The notes beneath the pieces are model-generated. The model was not told the origin of the DNA. It did not search any database and was given only the letters and a program-made list of their open reading frames with translations. This document shows positions 1-7,477 of a stretch of 22,193 bases of DNA, piece by piece (position 1 is the stretch's first letter; every line of letters begins with the position of its first letter). The stretch comes from an uncultured Lachnospiraceae bacterium (GTDB taxonomy: Bacteria > Bacillota > Clostridia > Lachnospirales > Lachnospiraceae): assembly GCA_910586955.1 (NCBI GenBank), contig CAJUMM010000048.1, positions 1-22,193 of the forward strand. The letters are read 5' to 3'. Position numbers and translations under genes: made by a program.

Positions 1-120
1 GAAAAACCACTAGACTATTTCCTGAAATTATGAGAAAATATTATCAAATGTGACAATCTGGAAATTCAGGTGTTTCCGGAGGTCATTAAGATTTTAACAT
101 AACTTGAAAGGAGTTTTAAA

Positions 121-813
121 ATGATTTATTCACATGAAGTTGAGAAAATGTGTCCGGTAGCACAGGGCGTAAATCATGGCGCTGCTCCGATTCCGGAAGA
201 GGCCAAGTGGGTACAGGCGAAAGAGATCAAGGACATTTCCGGCTTGACGCACGGCGTGGGCTGGTGTGCGCCCCAGCAGGGAGCCTGCAAGCTGACCTTG
301 AATGTCAAAGAGGGCATTATCCAGGAGGCTCTGGTGGAGACTTTGGGATGTTCCGGCATGACCCATTCCGCTGCTATGGCATCCGAGATTCTTCCGGGAA
401 GAACCCTTCTGGAGGCATTGAATACCGACCTCGTCTGTGATGCAATCAATACGGCTATGAGGGAGCTGTTCCTGCAGATCGTTTACGGAAGAACCCAGTC
501 TGCATTTTCCGAGGACGGACTTCCCATCGGCGCAGGCCTGGAGGATCTGGGAAAAGGTTTGAGAAGCCAGGTCGGAACCATGTATGGAACTCTGAAAAAA
601 GGACCTCGTTACCTGGAGATGGCAGAGGGCTATGTGACCGGAATCGCTCTGGACGCAGAGGATCAGATTATCGGTTACAAGTTTGTGAACCTTGGCAAGA
701 TGACGGACTTCATCAAGAAGGGCGATGACGCCAACACCGCCTGGGAGAAAGCACAGGGACAGTACGGACGTGTGGATGATGCAGTAAAGATCATCGACCC
801 GAGACAGGAATAA
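121..813 (+). CDS. NifU-like iron-sulfur cluster assembly scaffold-type protein
   Basis: 230 residues. The segment around residues 75-95 (GCSGMTHSAAMASEIL) followed by GRTLLEAL resembles the NifU/IscU N-terminal scaffold fold, where cysteines hold a nascent Fe-S cluster. Cysteines are visible in the CAPQQGAC stretch, in GCSGM and in LVCDAI. The start is supported by AAAGGAG at 107-113, seven bases before the ATG. It is followed after 18 bases by a GGGtGRT-family gene, and the two look like one transcription unit ending at the terminator at 1855-1903. Family knowledge places such proteins beside GGGtGRT genes in Clostridia. The actual cluster recipient is unknown. I see no convincing promoter in bases 1-106. 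Confidence 0.8.
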   Translation: MIYSHEVEKMCPVAQGVNHGAAPIPEEAKWVQAKEIKDISGLTHGVGWCAPQQGACKLTLNVKEGIIQEALVETLGCSGMTHSAAMASEILPGRTLLEALNTDLVCDAINTAMRELFLQIVYGRTQSAFSEDGLPIGAGLEDLGKGLRSQVGTMYGTLKKGPRYLEMAEGYVTGIALDAEDQIIGYKFVNLGKMTDFIKKGDDANTAWEKAQGQYGRVDDAVKIIDPRQE

Positions 814-831
814 TCGAGGAGGTAGACGAAG

Positions 832-1842
832 ATGGCATTGTTTGAATCATATGAAAGACGGATTGATAAAATCAATGAGGTGCTGGGGAGCTACGGTATC
901 GCATCCCTGGAAGAGGCAGAGAAGATTACGAAAGATGCGGGACTGGACGTATACAACCAGATCAAAGGCATCCAGCCTATCTGTTTTGAGAATGCCTGCT
1001 GGGCTTACACCGTAGGAGCAGCTATCGCAATCAAGAAAGGCTGCCGCAAGGCTGCAGACGCAGCGGCTGCAATCGGAGAGGGCCTTCAGTCCTTCTGTAT
1101 TCCCGGATCCGTAGCAGACACCCGCAAGGTAGGTCTGGGACACGGCAATCTGGGCAAGATGCTCCTGGAAGAGGAGACCGAGTGTTTCGCATTCCTGGCA
1201 GGCCATGAGTCCTTCGCAGCGGCAGAGGGCGCTATCGGTATCGCAGAGAAGGCCAACAAAGTACGCCAGAAACCCCTGCGGGTCATCCTGAACGGCCTGG
1301 GCAAGGACGCAGCCCAGATCATCGCCAGAATCAACGGTTTCACCTACGTGGAGACCGAGTACGATCCCTACACCAACGAAGTGAAGGAAGTGTTCCGCAA
1401 GGCATACTCCGAGGGACTCCGTGCGAAAGTAAACTGCTACGGCGCAAACAGCGTTCCGGAAGGCGTAGCCATTATGTGGAAGGAGAACGTGGACGTGTCC
1501 ATCACCGGCAACTCCACCAATCCCACCCGTTTCCAGCATCCGGTAGCAGGTACATACAAGAAGGAGCGCCTGGAGGCAGGCAAGAAGTACTTCTCCGTGG
1601 CATCCGGCGGCGGCACAGGCCGTACCCTTCACCCGGACAACATGGCGGCAGGACCGGCTTCCTACGGTATGACCGATACCCTGGGACGTATGCACTCCGA
1701 TGCCCAGTTCGCAGGGTCCTCCTCCGTTCCGGCACATGTGGAGATGATGGGCCTTATCGGCGCAGGCAACAACCCCATGGTTGGTATGACGGTAGCTGTG
1801 GCTGTTTCCATTGAGGAAGCGGCGAAGGCTGGGAAGTTCTAA
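832..1842 (+). CDS. GGGtGRT family protein
   Basis: 336 residues. The family signature GGGTGRT is present near residue 262 (VASGGGTGRTLHPDN), followed by a conserved C-terminal stretch rich in Gly, Met and His (GAGNNPMVGMTVAVAVS). The family is widespread in anaerobic Firmicutes and is named only for its motif; no biochemical function is established. It is the downstream partner of the NifU-like protein, which suggests a role connected with Fe-S or metal handling. That is inference from context. GAGGAGGT at 816-823, eight bases before the ATG, sets the start. Codons are biased to C- and G-ending forms, as expected for a well-expressed gene. A strong terminator follows 12 bases after the stop. 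Confidence 0.88.
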   Translation: MALFESYERRIDKINEVLGSYGIASLEEAEKITKDAGLDVYNQIKGIQPICFENACWAYTVGAAIAIKKGCRKAADAAAAIGEGLQSFCIPGSVADTRKVGLGHGNLGKMLLEEETECFAFLAGHESFAAAEGAIGIAEKANKVRQKPLRVILNGLGKDAAQIIARINGFTYVETEYDPYTNEVKEVFRKAYSEGLRAKVNCYGANSVPEGVAIMWKENVDVSITGNSTNPTRFQHPVAGTYKKERLEAGKKYFSVASGGGTGRTLHPDNMAAGPASYGMTDTLGRMHSDAQFAGSSSVPAHVEMMGLIGAGNNPMVGMTVAVAVSIEEAAKAGKF

Positions 1843-1854
1843 AGAAAACAAATA

Positions 1855-1903
1855 AAGCGGGGGATGTTCAAGCCGTAATGCGGTTTGAACATCCCCCGCT
1901 TTT
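1855..1903. terminator. Bidirectional intrinsic terminator between GGGtGRT gene and hemerythrin
   Basis: A 21-bp stem (left arm 1855-1875, right arm 1881-1901; one G-T pair) closes a 5-base loop. It is flanked by A-rich sequence on the left and TTTT on the right. It can terminate the GGGtGRT operon on plus and the convergent hemerythrin gene on minus. Confidence 0.93.
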
Positions 1904-1940
1904 GAATTCCCTGCTTTGTCGATCTTTTTAGCAGTCCTGC

Positions 1941-2354
1941 CTATTTTCCCTGATTCTTATATTCCGCTACTGCACGGTCAAAGCCCTGAATATGGTTGAC
2001 AAACCAGTCCACCACGTTTTTGTTCACCTGCTGTACGAAGGCATCTGTGGGGCCTTCCTGCTCCTCCAGCATCTCGTACAGCTCCTTTACGCTCCGCACA
2101 AACTCCTGATGCTTTGCCCGATGCTCCTCAAGGGCCGGATATCCGATCTCTTCCTGCAGGGCTTCCTCCTGGGAAAAGTGATAGTTGGTGTACTCCTCCA
2201 GATAATCCAGGGTATTTAAGGCTTTGAGCTTGCCGTCTCCAGCCTCGCAGGTCCGCAGCAGATCGTTAATCTTTCCGATGAGCTCTCGGTGCTGCCCGTC
2301 AATTAAGTCGTTTCCTGTTACCAGGTCATCCGTAAATTCCATATACTGTACCAC
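1941..2354 (-). CDS. Bacteriohemerythrin (GTG start)
   Basis: About 137 residues from a GTG at 2354-2352. It has the hemerythrin four-helix pattern with its di-iron ligands: DGQHREL near the N-terminus, YHFSQEEALQEE, HRAKHQEF, and WFVNHIQGFD near the C-terminus. Such proteins bind O2 reversibly at a non-heme di-iron site and in anaerobes are thought to buffer or sense oxygen. The start is decided by GGAGGA at 2366-2361, six bases upstream. The ATG at 2393 lies inside the probable -10 box and cannot be the start; the ATG at 2342 is possible but sits 18 bases from the Shine-Dalgarno. It is a single-gene unit sharing the terminator at 1855-1903. Confidence 0.9.
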   Translation of the reverse strand: MVQYMEFTDDLVTGNDLIDGQHRELIGKINDLLRTCEAGDGKLKALNTLDYLEEYTNYHFSQEEALQEEIGYPALEEHRAKHQEFVRSVKELYEMLEEQEGPTDAFVQQVNKNVVDWFVNHIQGFDRAVAEYKNQGK

Positions 2355-2391
2355 GTGAAATCCTCCTTTAATGCAGCTTTTATGATTTTTC

Positions 2392-2400
2392 ATTATAGCA
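2392..2400 (-). promoter_or_regulatory. Extended -10 promoter for bacteriohemerythrin
   Basis: On the minus strand the sequence reads TGCTATAAT, an extended -10 element (TG-N-TATAAT). No good -35 is visible, which is common with extended -10 promoters. It places the transcript start inside the longer upstream reading frame and so supports the GTG start. Confidence 0.65.
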
Positions 2401-2437
2401 CGCCTGTACAGAAAATACCATCATATTTTTAGAGGAT

Positions 2438-2466
2438 TTGACAAGTATGTTTGAGTGCTGTATGGT
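2438..2466 (+). promoter_or_regulatory. Sigma-A type promoter of the two-component operon
   Basis: TTGACA at 2438-2443, a 17-base spacer, then TATGGT at 2461-2466. The predicted start is about 20 bases before the regulator ATG. The -35 is perfect and the -10 is moderate. Confidence 0.7.
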
Positions 2467-2493
2467 TGAGAGAAAAGGAAAGCGTGGGGAACG

Positions 2494-3162
2494 ATGGCAA
2501 ATATTCTGGTAGTGGAAGATGAAAAGAGTATGCAGGAAATTATTGCGGAATATATGCGGCGCAGCGGACATATCTGTTTTACGGCAGAAGACGGTCTGGA
2601 TGCGCTTATGGTGTTGAAAAATCATCCGATGGATTTGCTGATCCTGGATATTATGATGCCTTATCTTGACGGCTTTTCCGTCTGCAGGATGGCAAGAGAA
2701 ATGAGCAGCCTCCCGATTATACTATTGACAGCCAAAAGCAATGAGGAGGATAAACTAAGGGGCTATGATCTGGGTGCAGATGATTATATGACAAAACCTT
2801 TCAGCCCGAAAGTGCTGCTGGCAAAGGTAAATGCCTTGCTGCGCCGGTCTTCTGCTTTCCCGGCGGACTCCGTAAATGCCGGGAAAATTTCCATTCTTCC
2901 GGCATCCCATAAGGTTTTTCTGGAGGGGCAGGAGATTAAGCTGACCCACAAAGAATATGAATTGCTTTATTTTCTGATGTCAAACCCAGGCCAGGTTTTC
3001 AGCCGGGAGCAATTATTGAACCGGATATGGGGGTATGACTTTGAAGGAACCACCAGAACCGTGGATACCCATATGAAAACCCTCAGACAGAAACTGGGCG
3101 GAGAGGGCAGGCACATCGTTACCCTTATCCGGTCCGGCTACAAATTCGAGGTGGTCGTATGA
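2494..3162 (+). CDS. OmpR/PhoB-family response regulator
   Basis: 222 residues. The receiver domain has acidic residues E8, D9 and E10, the phospho-acceptor D52 in LLILDIMMP, T79 and K101 in MTKPF. A winged-helix DNA-binding domain spans about residues 126-222, ending RSGYKFEVV. It shares ATGA with the kinase gene, so the two are translationally coupled. The Shine-Dalgarno is weak (AAGGAA at 2475-2480 or GGGGA close to the start). Probable targets are the four phased TTCAC repeats at 4319-4356 in front of the ABC exporter cassette; that is inference from position. The arrangement resembles antibiotic- or envelope-stress responsive VanR/BcrR-type modules, but no ligand can be read from sequence. 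Confidence 0.93.
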   Translation: MANILVVEDEKSMQEIIAEYMRRSGHICFTAEDGLDALMVLKNHPMDLLILDIMMPYLDGFSVCRMAREMSSLPIILLTAKSNEEDKLRGYDLGADDYMTKPFSPKVLLAKVNALLRRSSAFPADSVNAGKISILPASHKVFLEGQEIKLTHKEYELLYFLMSNPGQVFSREQLLNRIWGYDFEGTTRTVDTHMKTLRQKLGGEGRHIVTLIRSGYKFEVVV

Positions 3163-4244
3163 AAATAAGCAATCCTATGAATGTATTTACCGTCCGGAAA
3201 AAGGTACTGCTGGCCTCAAAGCTGATGGGTGTGATTCTGGTGGTATCTTATGTGTTTTCAACAAAGCTGCCTTTCGGTACAGATGTTTCCTTAATGGTCT
3301 GGCTCCTATTTGTTGCTGTTCTGATCTGTGTGATTGATTTATGGATGGCCCGGTTTATTTCAAAACCTGTGTCAGAATTGAATGAGGCAGCCAGCCATAT
3401 GGCGGATTTAGATTTCTCCCAGCCCTGCAAGGTGGCGGGAAACGATGAATTTGGGGAACTTTCCCATAGCCTGAATGTTATGGCCGGGAGTCTTCAGAAG
3501 GCATTTGAGGAGCTGGAGGATGTAAATGCGAGACTGGAACAGGATGTGGAGCAGAAAAAGCGTCTTCTGGCTGAGCGGAAAGAACTGGTGGACAATCTTT
3601 CCCATGAAATGAAGACTCCTCTGGGTGTGATTCGGGCTTATGCCGAGGGATTGCAGGATGAAACAGAGGAGTCAAAAAGACAAAATTATTATAAGATCAT
3701 CATAGGGGAGACAGAACGTATGAGCAGCCTGATTACTGCCCTGCTTGATCTGTCTGCACTGGAAAACGGAGCCGCAGGGCTTAGCCCGGAACGATTCGAT
3801 TTTGTAGAATTTCTGGAAACCACAGCCGGGCGGCTGCTGATGGATGTTCCGGAGTCTGATTTTGATTTGCAGTATGAACTGCCGGAGGTGCCTGTCTATG
3901 TCCACACGGATAGGAGCAGGATGGAGCAGGTGCTTAACAATCTGATCGTCAATGCAAAGAGAAATGTCCGGCCAGGAGGCGTTCTGAAGCTTTCCTTGAA
4001 GGAACGGGATGGTATGCTGGACTTTTCCGTCTATAATCAGGGACAACCTATCCCCCAGGAAAGCCTTTCAAAAATCTGGAGGAAATTTTATCGTGAGAAA
4101 CATACAAAATACAGCGGTTCCGGATTGGGGCTTGCCATCGTGGCACAGATTCTTTCCATGCAGCATTTAGAGTATGGCGCAATAAACCATCCGGAAGGAG
4201 TGGAATTTTATTTTTCCATTCCTGCAGTAAAGCCAGTGTTTTGA
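3159..4244 (+). CDS. Sensor histidine kinase with minimal extracellular loop
   Basis: 361 residues. Two membrane segments (about 16-35 and 43-65) are joined by a loop of only about seven residues. A HAMP-like linker follows (about 66-118), then a coiled helix, the H-box NLSHEMKTPLG with phospho-acceptor H149, an asparagine box in NNLIVNAKRNV, and a G-box GSGLGLAI. With almost no external domain it resembles intramembrane-sensing kinases, which are commonly paired with ABC transporters and respond to membrane-active compounds. The paired exporter lies directly downstream. The start overlaps the regulator stop by four bases. A strong terminator follows at 4265-4312. Confidence 0.92.
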   Translation: MKISNPMNVFTVRKKVLLASKLMGVILVVSYVFSTKLPFGTDVSLMVWLLFVAVLICVIDLWMARFISKPVSELNEAASHMADLDFSQPCKVAGNDEFGELSHSLNVMAGSLQKAFEELEDVNARLEQDVEQKKRLLAERKELVDNLSHEMKTPLGVIRAYAEGLQDETEESKRQNYYKIIIGETERMSSLITALLDLSALENGAAGLSPERFDFVEFLETTAGRLLMDVPESDFDLQYELPEVPVYVHTDRSRMEQVLNNLIVNAKRNVRPGGVLKLSLKERDGMLDFSVYNQGQPIPQESLSKIWRKFYREKHTKYSGSGLGLAIVAQILSMQHLEYGAINHPEGVEFYFSIPAVKPVF

Positions 4245-4264
4245 TGGCAGGAATAGAGCTGCAC

Positions 4265-4312
4265 GAAACGGCTTTGGTTATTGAAAAATAATCGAAGCTG
4301 TTTCTTTTTTTT
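4265..4312 (+). terminator. Intrinsic terminator after the two-component operon
   Basis: An 18-bp hairpin (4265-4282 with 4287-4304, a few G-T pairs) with a GAAA tetraloop, followed by eight T at 4305-4312. It separates the constitutive regulatory genes from the regulated exporter cassette. Confidence 0.95.
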
Positions 4313-4318
4313 AAAGAT

Positions 4319-4372
4319 TTCACAGAGACTTCACACCCATTTCACGCAAATTTCAACGCACTTTCTTATTCT
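4319..4372 (+). promoter_or_regulatory. Four-repeat operator array and activator-dependent promoter of the ABC cassette
   Basis: TTCAC occurs at 4319, 4330 and 4341, and TTCAA at 4352, each exactly 11 bp from the next, placing all four on one face of the helix. TATTCT at 4367-4372 is a fair -10, with no -35 at the expected position (4344-4349), where the array lies instead. This is the layout of OmpR/PhoB-type activation by tandem dimers. The likely binder is the regulator encoded at 2494-3162 (inference). Confidence 0.7.
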
Positions 4373-4390
4373 TACCCCAACTTAAAAAAC

Positions 4391-4440
4391 GGCAGAAGTC
4401 CGGACAAAGCCCAGAAGGATTTACGGGCTGCTGCGGAACT
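4391..4440 (+). repeat. Internally deleted copy of the GGAACT leader repeat
   Basis: The left half (GCAG at 4392-4395, then CCGGACAAAGCCC and a run ending ATTTACGG) aligns with the left half of the unit at 14394-14498. It then jumps to the right-hand end CTGC at 4431-4434 plus GGAACT at 4435-4440. The apical stem-loop and right arms of P2 and P3 are missing; a small AGCCC/GGGCT stem remains. GGAGG of the next gene follows seven bases after GGAACT, as after two of the full copies. Confidence 0.75.
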
Positions 4441-4459
4441 AGAATTAGGAGGTAACAAT

Positions 4460-4612
4460 ATGCTTTTAGGTTTGGAATGGTACTGGTGGCTTGTGATTAT
4501 GGCTGTGCTTCTCATCTCTATCCCCTTTAAGGTAAAGTTTATGAAATGGTGGAGCAAAAGGAAGCAGGATCAGAACAAGAGCTGGCTTGGGAAATGGGGG
4601 GACGAAGAATGA
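4460..4612 (+). CDS. Trp-rich single-pass membrane microprotein
   Basis: A 50-residue open frame beginning MLLGLEWYWWLVIMAVLLIS, below usual annotation length. One hydrophobic segment (about residues 8-23) is followed by a basic, Trp-rich tail (KVKFMKWWSKRKQ, then SWLGKWGDEE); seven Trp in 50 residues is extreme. TAGGAGGT lies seven bases before the ATG, one of the best ribosome binding sites in the region. The stop overlaps the ATG of the ABC ATPase (ATGA), so the proteins are made in coupled fashion. I recognise no family. Possible roles, all inferred, are an exporter subunit, a regulator of the intramembrane kinase, or an immunity-type peptide. The positive-inside rule would place the C-terminus in the cytoplasm. 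Confidence 0.82.
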   Translation: MLLGLEWYWWLVIMAVLLISIPFKVKFMKWWSKRKQDQNKSWLGKWGDEE

Positions 4613-5457
4613 TTGAAGTAAAGGATCTGACTTTTTCCTACGGAAAAGACAAACAGGCATTGCACGGCTTGAATTTCACCGTAGAGGACGGAGAAATTTT
4701 CGGCTTCCTGGGGCCGAACGGATCCGGGAAGTCTACAACACAAAAGATTTTAACAGGCATCCTGAAAGGATACGGCGGAGAGGTGCTCCTGTTCGGGAAA
4801 GATTTAAAGGAAGTGCATGCGCAGGAATTCTTTCGGAAAATCGGGGTTCTCTTTGAATTTCCCTATCTGTATGCCAATTTAAGCGCCCTTGACAACCTGC
4901 GTTACTTTTCCTCTTTCTATCCCAAAGAACAGCTGCGGGATGCAGGGGAAATGCTTGATGAACTGGAATTTAAAAAGGATTTCCTGCGGAAGCCGGTATC
5001 CACTTACTCGAAAGGAATGCGCCAGCGTGTCAGTATGGCAAGGGCTTTGATCAGCAGTCCGAAGCTCTTGTTTCTGGACGAGCCCACCAGCGGCCTTGAT
5101 CCTGCCGGGGCTGTTCTCTTCCGCAGAATCATTGAGAAGGAGCGCCGGAAAGGAACAACGGTATTTGTAACGACTCACAATATGCTGGATGCCGATTTGC
5201 TCTGCGATAGAGTAGCCTTTCTTTCAAATGGGAAGATGAAAGCCCTGGATACGCCAAGGAATCTGAAAGAGCAAAACAGCAATCACAGCATTGTTGTTGA
5301 TTATCTGTATCAGGGCAGGCGGGAGGAACAGAAGATCGAAATTCAGGAGTTGAAAGCAGGTATTCCTTTTCCCTGTGATGAGCTGTTAAGCATTCATTCC
5401 CAGGAGCCGACTTTGGAGGATATTTTTATCCGGTATACAGGAAGGAGGCTGTCTTGA
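4609..5457 (+). CDS. ABC-2 type exporter, ATP-binding protein
   Basis: 282 residues from the ATG at 4609, which overlaps the stop of the microprotein. An upstream in-frame ATG at 4546 lies inside that gene and is unlikely to be used. Walker A is GPNGSGKST at 35-43. The signature YSKGMRQR is at about 133-140, in the degenerate form usual for this exporter class. Walker B is LLFLDEP with D157 and E158, and the H-loop is TTHNM. It energises the two permeases downstream. The module architecture (two-component system, ATPase, two permeases) is typical of BcrA/LanF-like peptide antibiotic export or self-protection. The substrate cannot be read from sequence. Confidence 0.93.
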   Translation: MIEVKDLTFSYGKDKQALHGLNFTVEDGEIFGFLGPNGSGKSTTQKILTGILKGYGGEVLLFGKDLKEVHAQEFFRKIGVLFEFPYLYANLSALDNLRYFSSFYPKEQLRDAGEMLDELEFKKDFLRKPVSTYSKGMRQRVSMARALISSPKLLFLDEPTSGLDPAGAVLFRRIIEKERRKGTTVFVTTHNMLDADLLCDRVAFLSNGKMKALDTPRNLKEQNSNHSIVVDYLYQGRREEQKIEIQELKAGIPFPCDELLSIHSQEPTLEDIFIRYTGRRLS

Positions 5458-6455
5458 AGAGCATGTATTCTTTGTTAAAAAAAGACTGCCGCATGATGGC
5501 GTCGGGGAAGTTCTTCCTTGTGGCGTTTGGGTCGCTTTTGCTCTATACGCTGTTCATTCACTTCGGCTATCTGAATTTTATGGAGGATAATGCAGATATC
5601 TATCCGGTATATCTCTATGATCCGGCAGGAACGTATACGCAGGTGTCGCCTCTTATCCATTCCGTGACTTCCGAGGAAGAGCTGAATAAGGTCCTTGCCG
5701 GGGATGCCGGCAGCGGTGTGGGCATTCACGTAAAGGATGGGAAGCCGAATATCGTGCTCTATGCAGGAACCCAAAAGGTTGACCGTCATAGAGCGGATTA
5801 TGCGCTGTCACTCCTGCATTCCGGCAGTGAATATAAGACGGAAACCATTGGGGACAATACCCCGGAAATGAAACAGCGCAGGGAAATTACCTGTGAACTG
5901 CTGTTTATTGAGATTGTTGCCGTAGGATTTTTGGGGATTGCGTCGGTACTGTTTAAAGAAAAACAGATGGGAGTGATCCGTGTCCATGCCATTATGCCTC
6001 TTTATAAGAGCCTGTTTGTATGTTCCAAGGTCTTTCTTTTCCTGCTTGCGGATCTGGTTTTTGCAGTTTTGATGGTTCTGTTCAATGTAGGATTTCAAGA
6101 AGCAGGAGGCATCCTGCCCGCTGTACTGGCACAGACAGGGATCTTGTCCCTGATTATGGCTCTCACAGGTTTTTGCTGTGCCATGCTCTTAAAAGATTTC
6201 AAACAATTTTCCCTGGCCTATCTGGTGATTGCACTTTTTACTGCAACACCGGTGTTCCTGTCGGCCAACACTGCAATTAAAATGGAATGGATTATTTATC
6301 ATCCCTTTTACCAGGTGTATATGGGGCTGAAAAACGCATTTTTCGGTATGCCGGTTACAAGCCCGGTTTATTATATTGGTGCAGCGTGTGTCATTATCTT
6401 GCTCTTTGGCATTACTACTGCGGCGTTTCGCAAAGAGATGGAAAAGGAGGGATGA
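5454..6455 (+). CDS. ABC-2 type exporter permease 1 (TTG start)
   Basis: 333 residues. One N-terminal membrane segment (about 20-40) is followed by an external domain of some 120 residues, then about five further segments in the C-terminal half, the plan of ABC-2 permeases. The TTG at 5454 overlaps the stop of the ATPase and has AAGGAGG five bases upstream (5442-5448). An ATG at 5463 is the alternative, but its spacing of 14 bases is poor. It probably forms a heterodimer with the next permease. The external domain is the likely site of substrate or partner contact (inference). Confidence 0.85.
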   Translation: MKSMYSLLKKDCRMMASGKFFLVAFGSLLLYTLFIHFGYLNFMEDNADIYPVYLYDPAGTYTQVSPLIHSVTSEEELNKVLAGDAGSGVGIHVKDGKPNIVLYAGTQKVDRHRADYALSLLHSGSEYKTETIGDNTPEMKQRREITCELLFIEIVAVGFLGIASVLFKEKQMGVIRVHAIMPLYKSLFVCSKVFLFLLADLVFAVLMVLFNVGFQEAGGILPAVLAQTGILSLIMALTGFCCAMLLKDFKQFSLAYLVIALFTATPVFLSANTAIKMEWIIYHPFYQVYMGLKNAFFGMPVTSPVYYIGAACVIILLFGITTAAFRKEMEKEG

Positions 6456-6457
6456 GT

Positions 6458-7477
6458 ATGAAAGGATTGGTTTATCAGCTGAAAAGTGTTGGGAAAGATA
6501 AGTTTTGTATCCTGTCGTTTTTCCTGCCTATTGCAGTAGCTATGGCGCTGAATATCGCCGGCTCTATAGATCTTTCTTCTCTGGGAGAATACTATTTTTG
6601 TGTGATAGATGGTCAGGTCGCAGATGAAACGAAGGAGTGGCTTGCGGGATACGGCGATGTTACGGTCTGCCGGACAAGGGAAGAATGGCTTTCGGCAATC
6701 CGGGAGCCCTCTACCAATCTGATTGGGGTGGAGATGGAAGGAAGAGGTATCAAAACCATCTTATCCGGTGATGAATTACCCCTATGGCAGCAGGCAGCCG
6801 CCACGCTTCCGGCTCTCTATGAACAGCGGGAAGCGGCGGCTGGGATCTGCGTACAGGCCTTAGAGCGGCCTGATGTTCTGGCAGGAGTAAAGTATATTTT
6901 TATGGCAATGACGCTGATTGTAGCCATGTTCATGGGCTGTACCTTTAATGCCATGAACATTATTTCGGAAAAAGAGGATGGTGTTGCGCTGATCAATGAA
7001 GTTCTGCCTATGACGCCAAGACAATATGTGATTCAGAAAATTTTTATCGGCTTTATCTTTGGCTGCCTGTCTGCGGTTGTCACGGCGGCAGTCTGCTTCC
7101 GGCTTTCCCTCCCAGGGGCAGCTGCCATGCTTGTGCTGACGGTACTGTCGGCCTTTACAGCGGCCCTGGCGGGCTTGTTTGTGGGCTGCGTTTCCGATGG
7201 GATGATGGCAGGCGTGGTTTATATCAAAATTGTTATGATTGTGTTTATGGCGGTTCCCCTACTTAAGTATCTGGCAATATCGGAAAGCCGAGTTCTCTCC
7301 GGTATCTGCTATTTTGTCCCCTCCAGCGCCACCTTTGAGGGGATTATGGATTTGGCAAAGGGAGGTATGGCAGCCGCAGGAAAAGATATGGCGATTCTTG
7401 GAGTTCACTGCATCCTATGGTTCTTGCTCTATCAGATCTTATCCGGGCGCCAGAAAAGGCCGGGTTCGTTTCAATAA
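6458..7477 (+). CDS. ABC-2 type exporter permease 2
   Basis: 339 residues from the ATG at 6458, which has GGAGG at 6446-6450 seven bases upstream. The ATG at 6452, overlapping the previous stop, sits only one base from the Shine-Dalgarno. Upstream frame sequence within the previous gene is not coding. The layout matches permease 1: an N-terminal segment (about 20-38), an external region of about 110 residues, then five or six hydrophobic segments from about residue 145. The motif NIISEKEDGV before the membrane core is typical of ABC-2 permeases. The gene ends seven bases inside the convergent blaR1-like gene, and no terminator lies between them. Confidence 0.85.
   Translation: MKGLVYQLKSVGKDKFCILSFFLPIAVAMALNIAGSIDLSSLGEYYFCVIDGQVADETKEWLAGYGDVTVCRTREEWLSAIREPSTNLIGVEMEGRGIKTILSGDELPLWQQAAATLPALYEQREAAAGICVQALERPDVLAGVKYIFMAMTLIVAMFMGCTFNAMNIISEKEDGVALINEVLPMTPRQYVIQKIFIGFIFGCLSAVVTAAVCFRLSLPGAAAMLVLTVLSAFTAALAGLFVGCVSDGMMAGVVYIKIVMIVFMAVPLLKYLAISESRVLSGICYFVPSSATFEGIMDLAKGGMAAAGKDMAILGVHCILWFLLYQILSGRQKRPGSFQ

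Noticed and set aside
847..1851. Antisense open frame of 334 codons opposite the GGGtGRT gene
   Set aside because: Mirror frame caused by the strong codon bias of the real gene; no ribosome binding site and no recognisable protein.
4546..4608. Upstream ATG extension of the ABC ATPase
   Set aside because: It lies wholly inside the microprotein gene in another frame; ATPase homology begins at the ATG at 4609.
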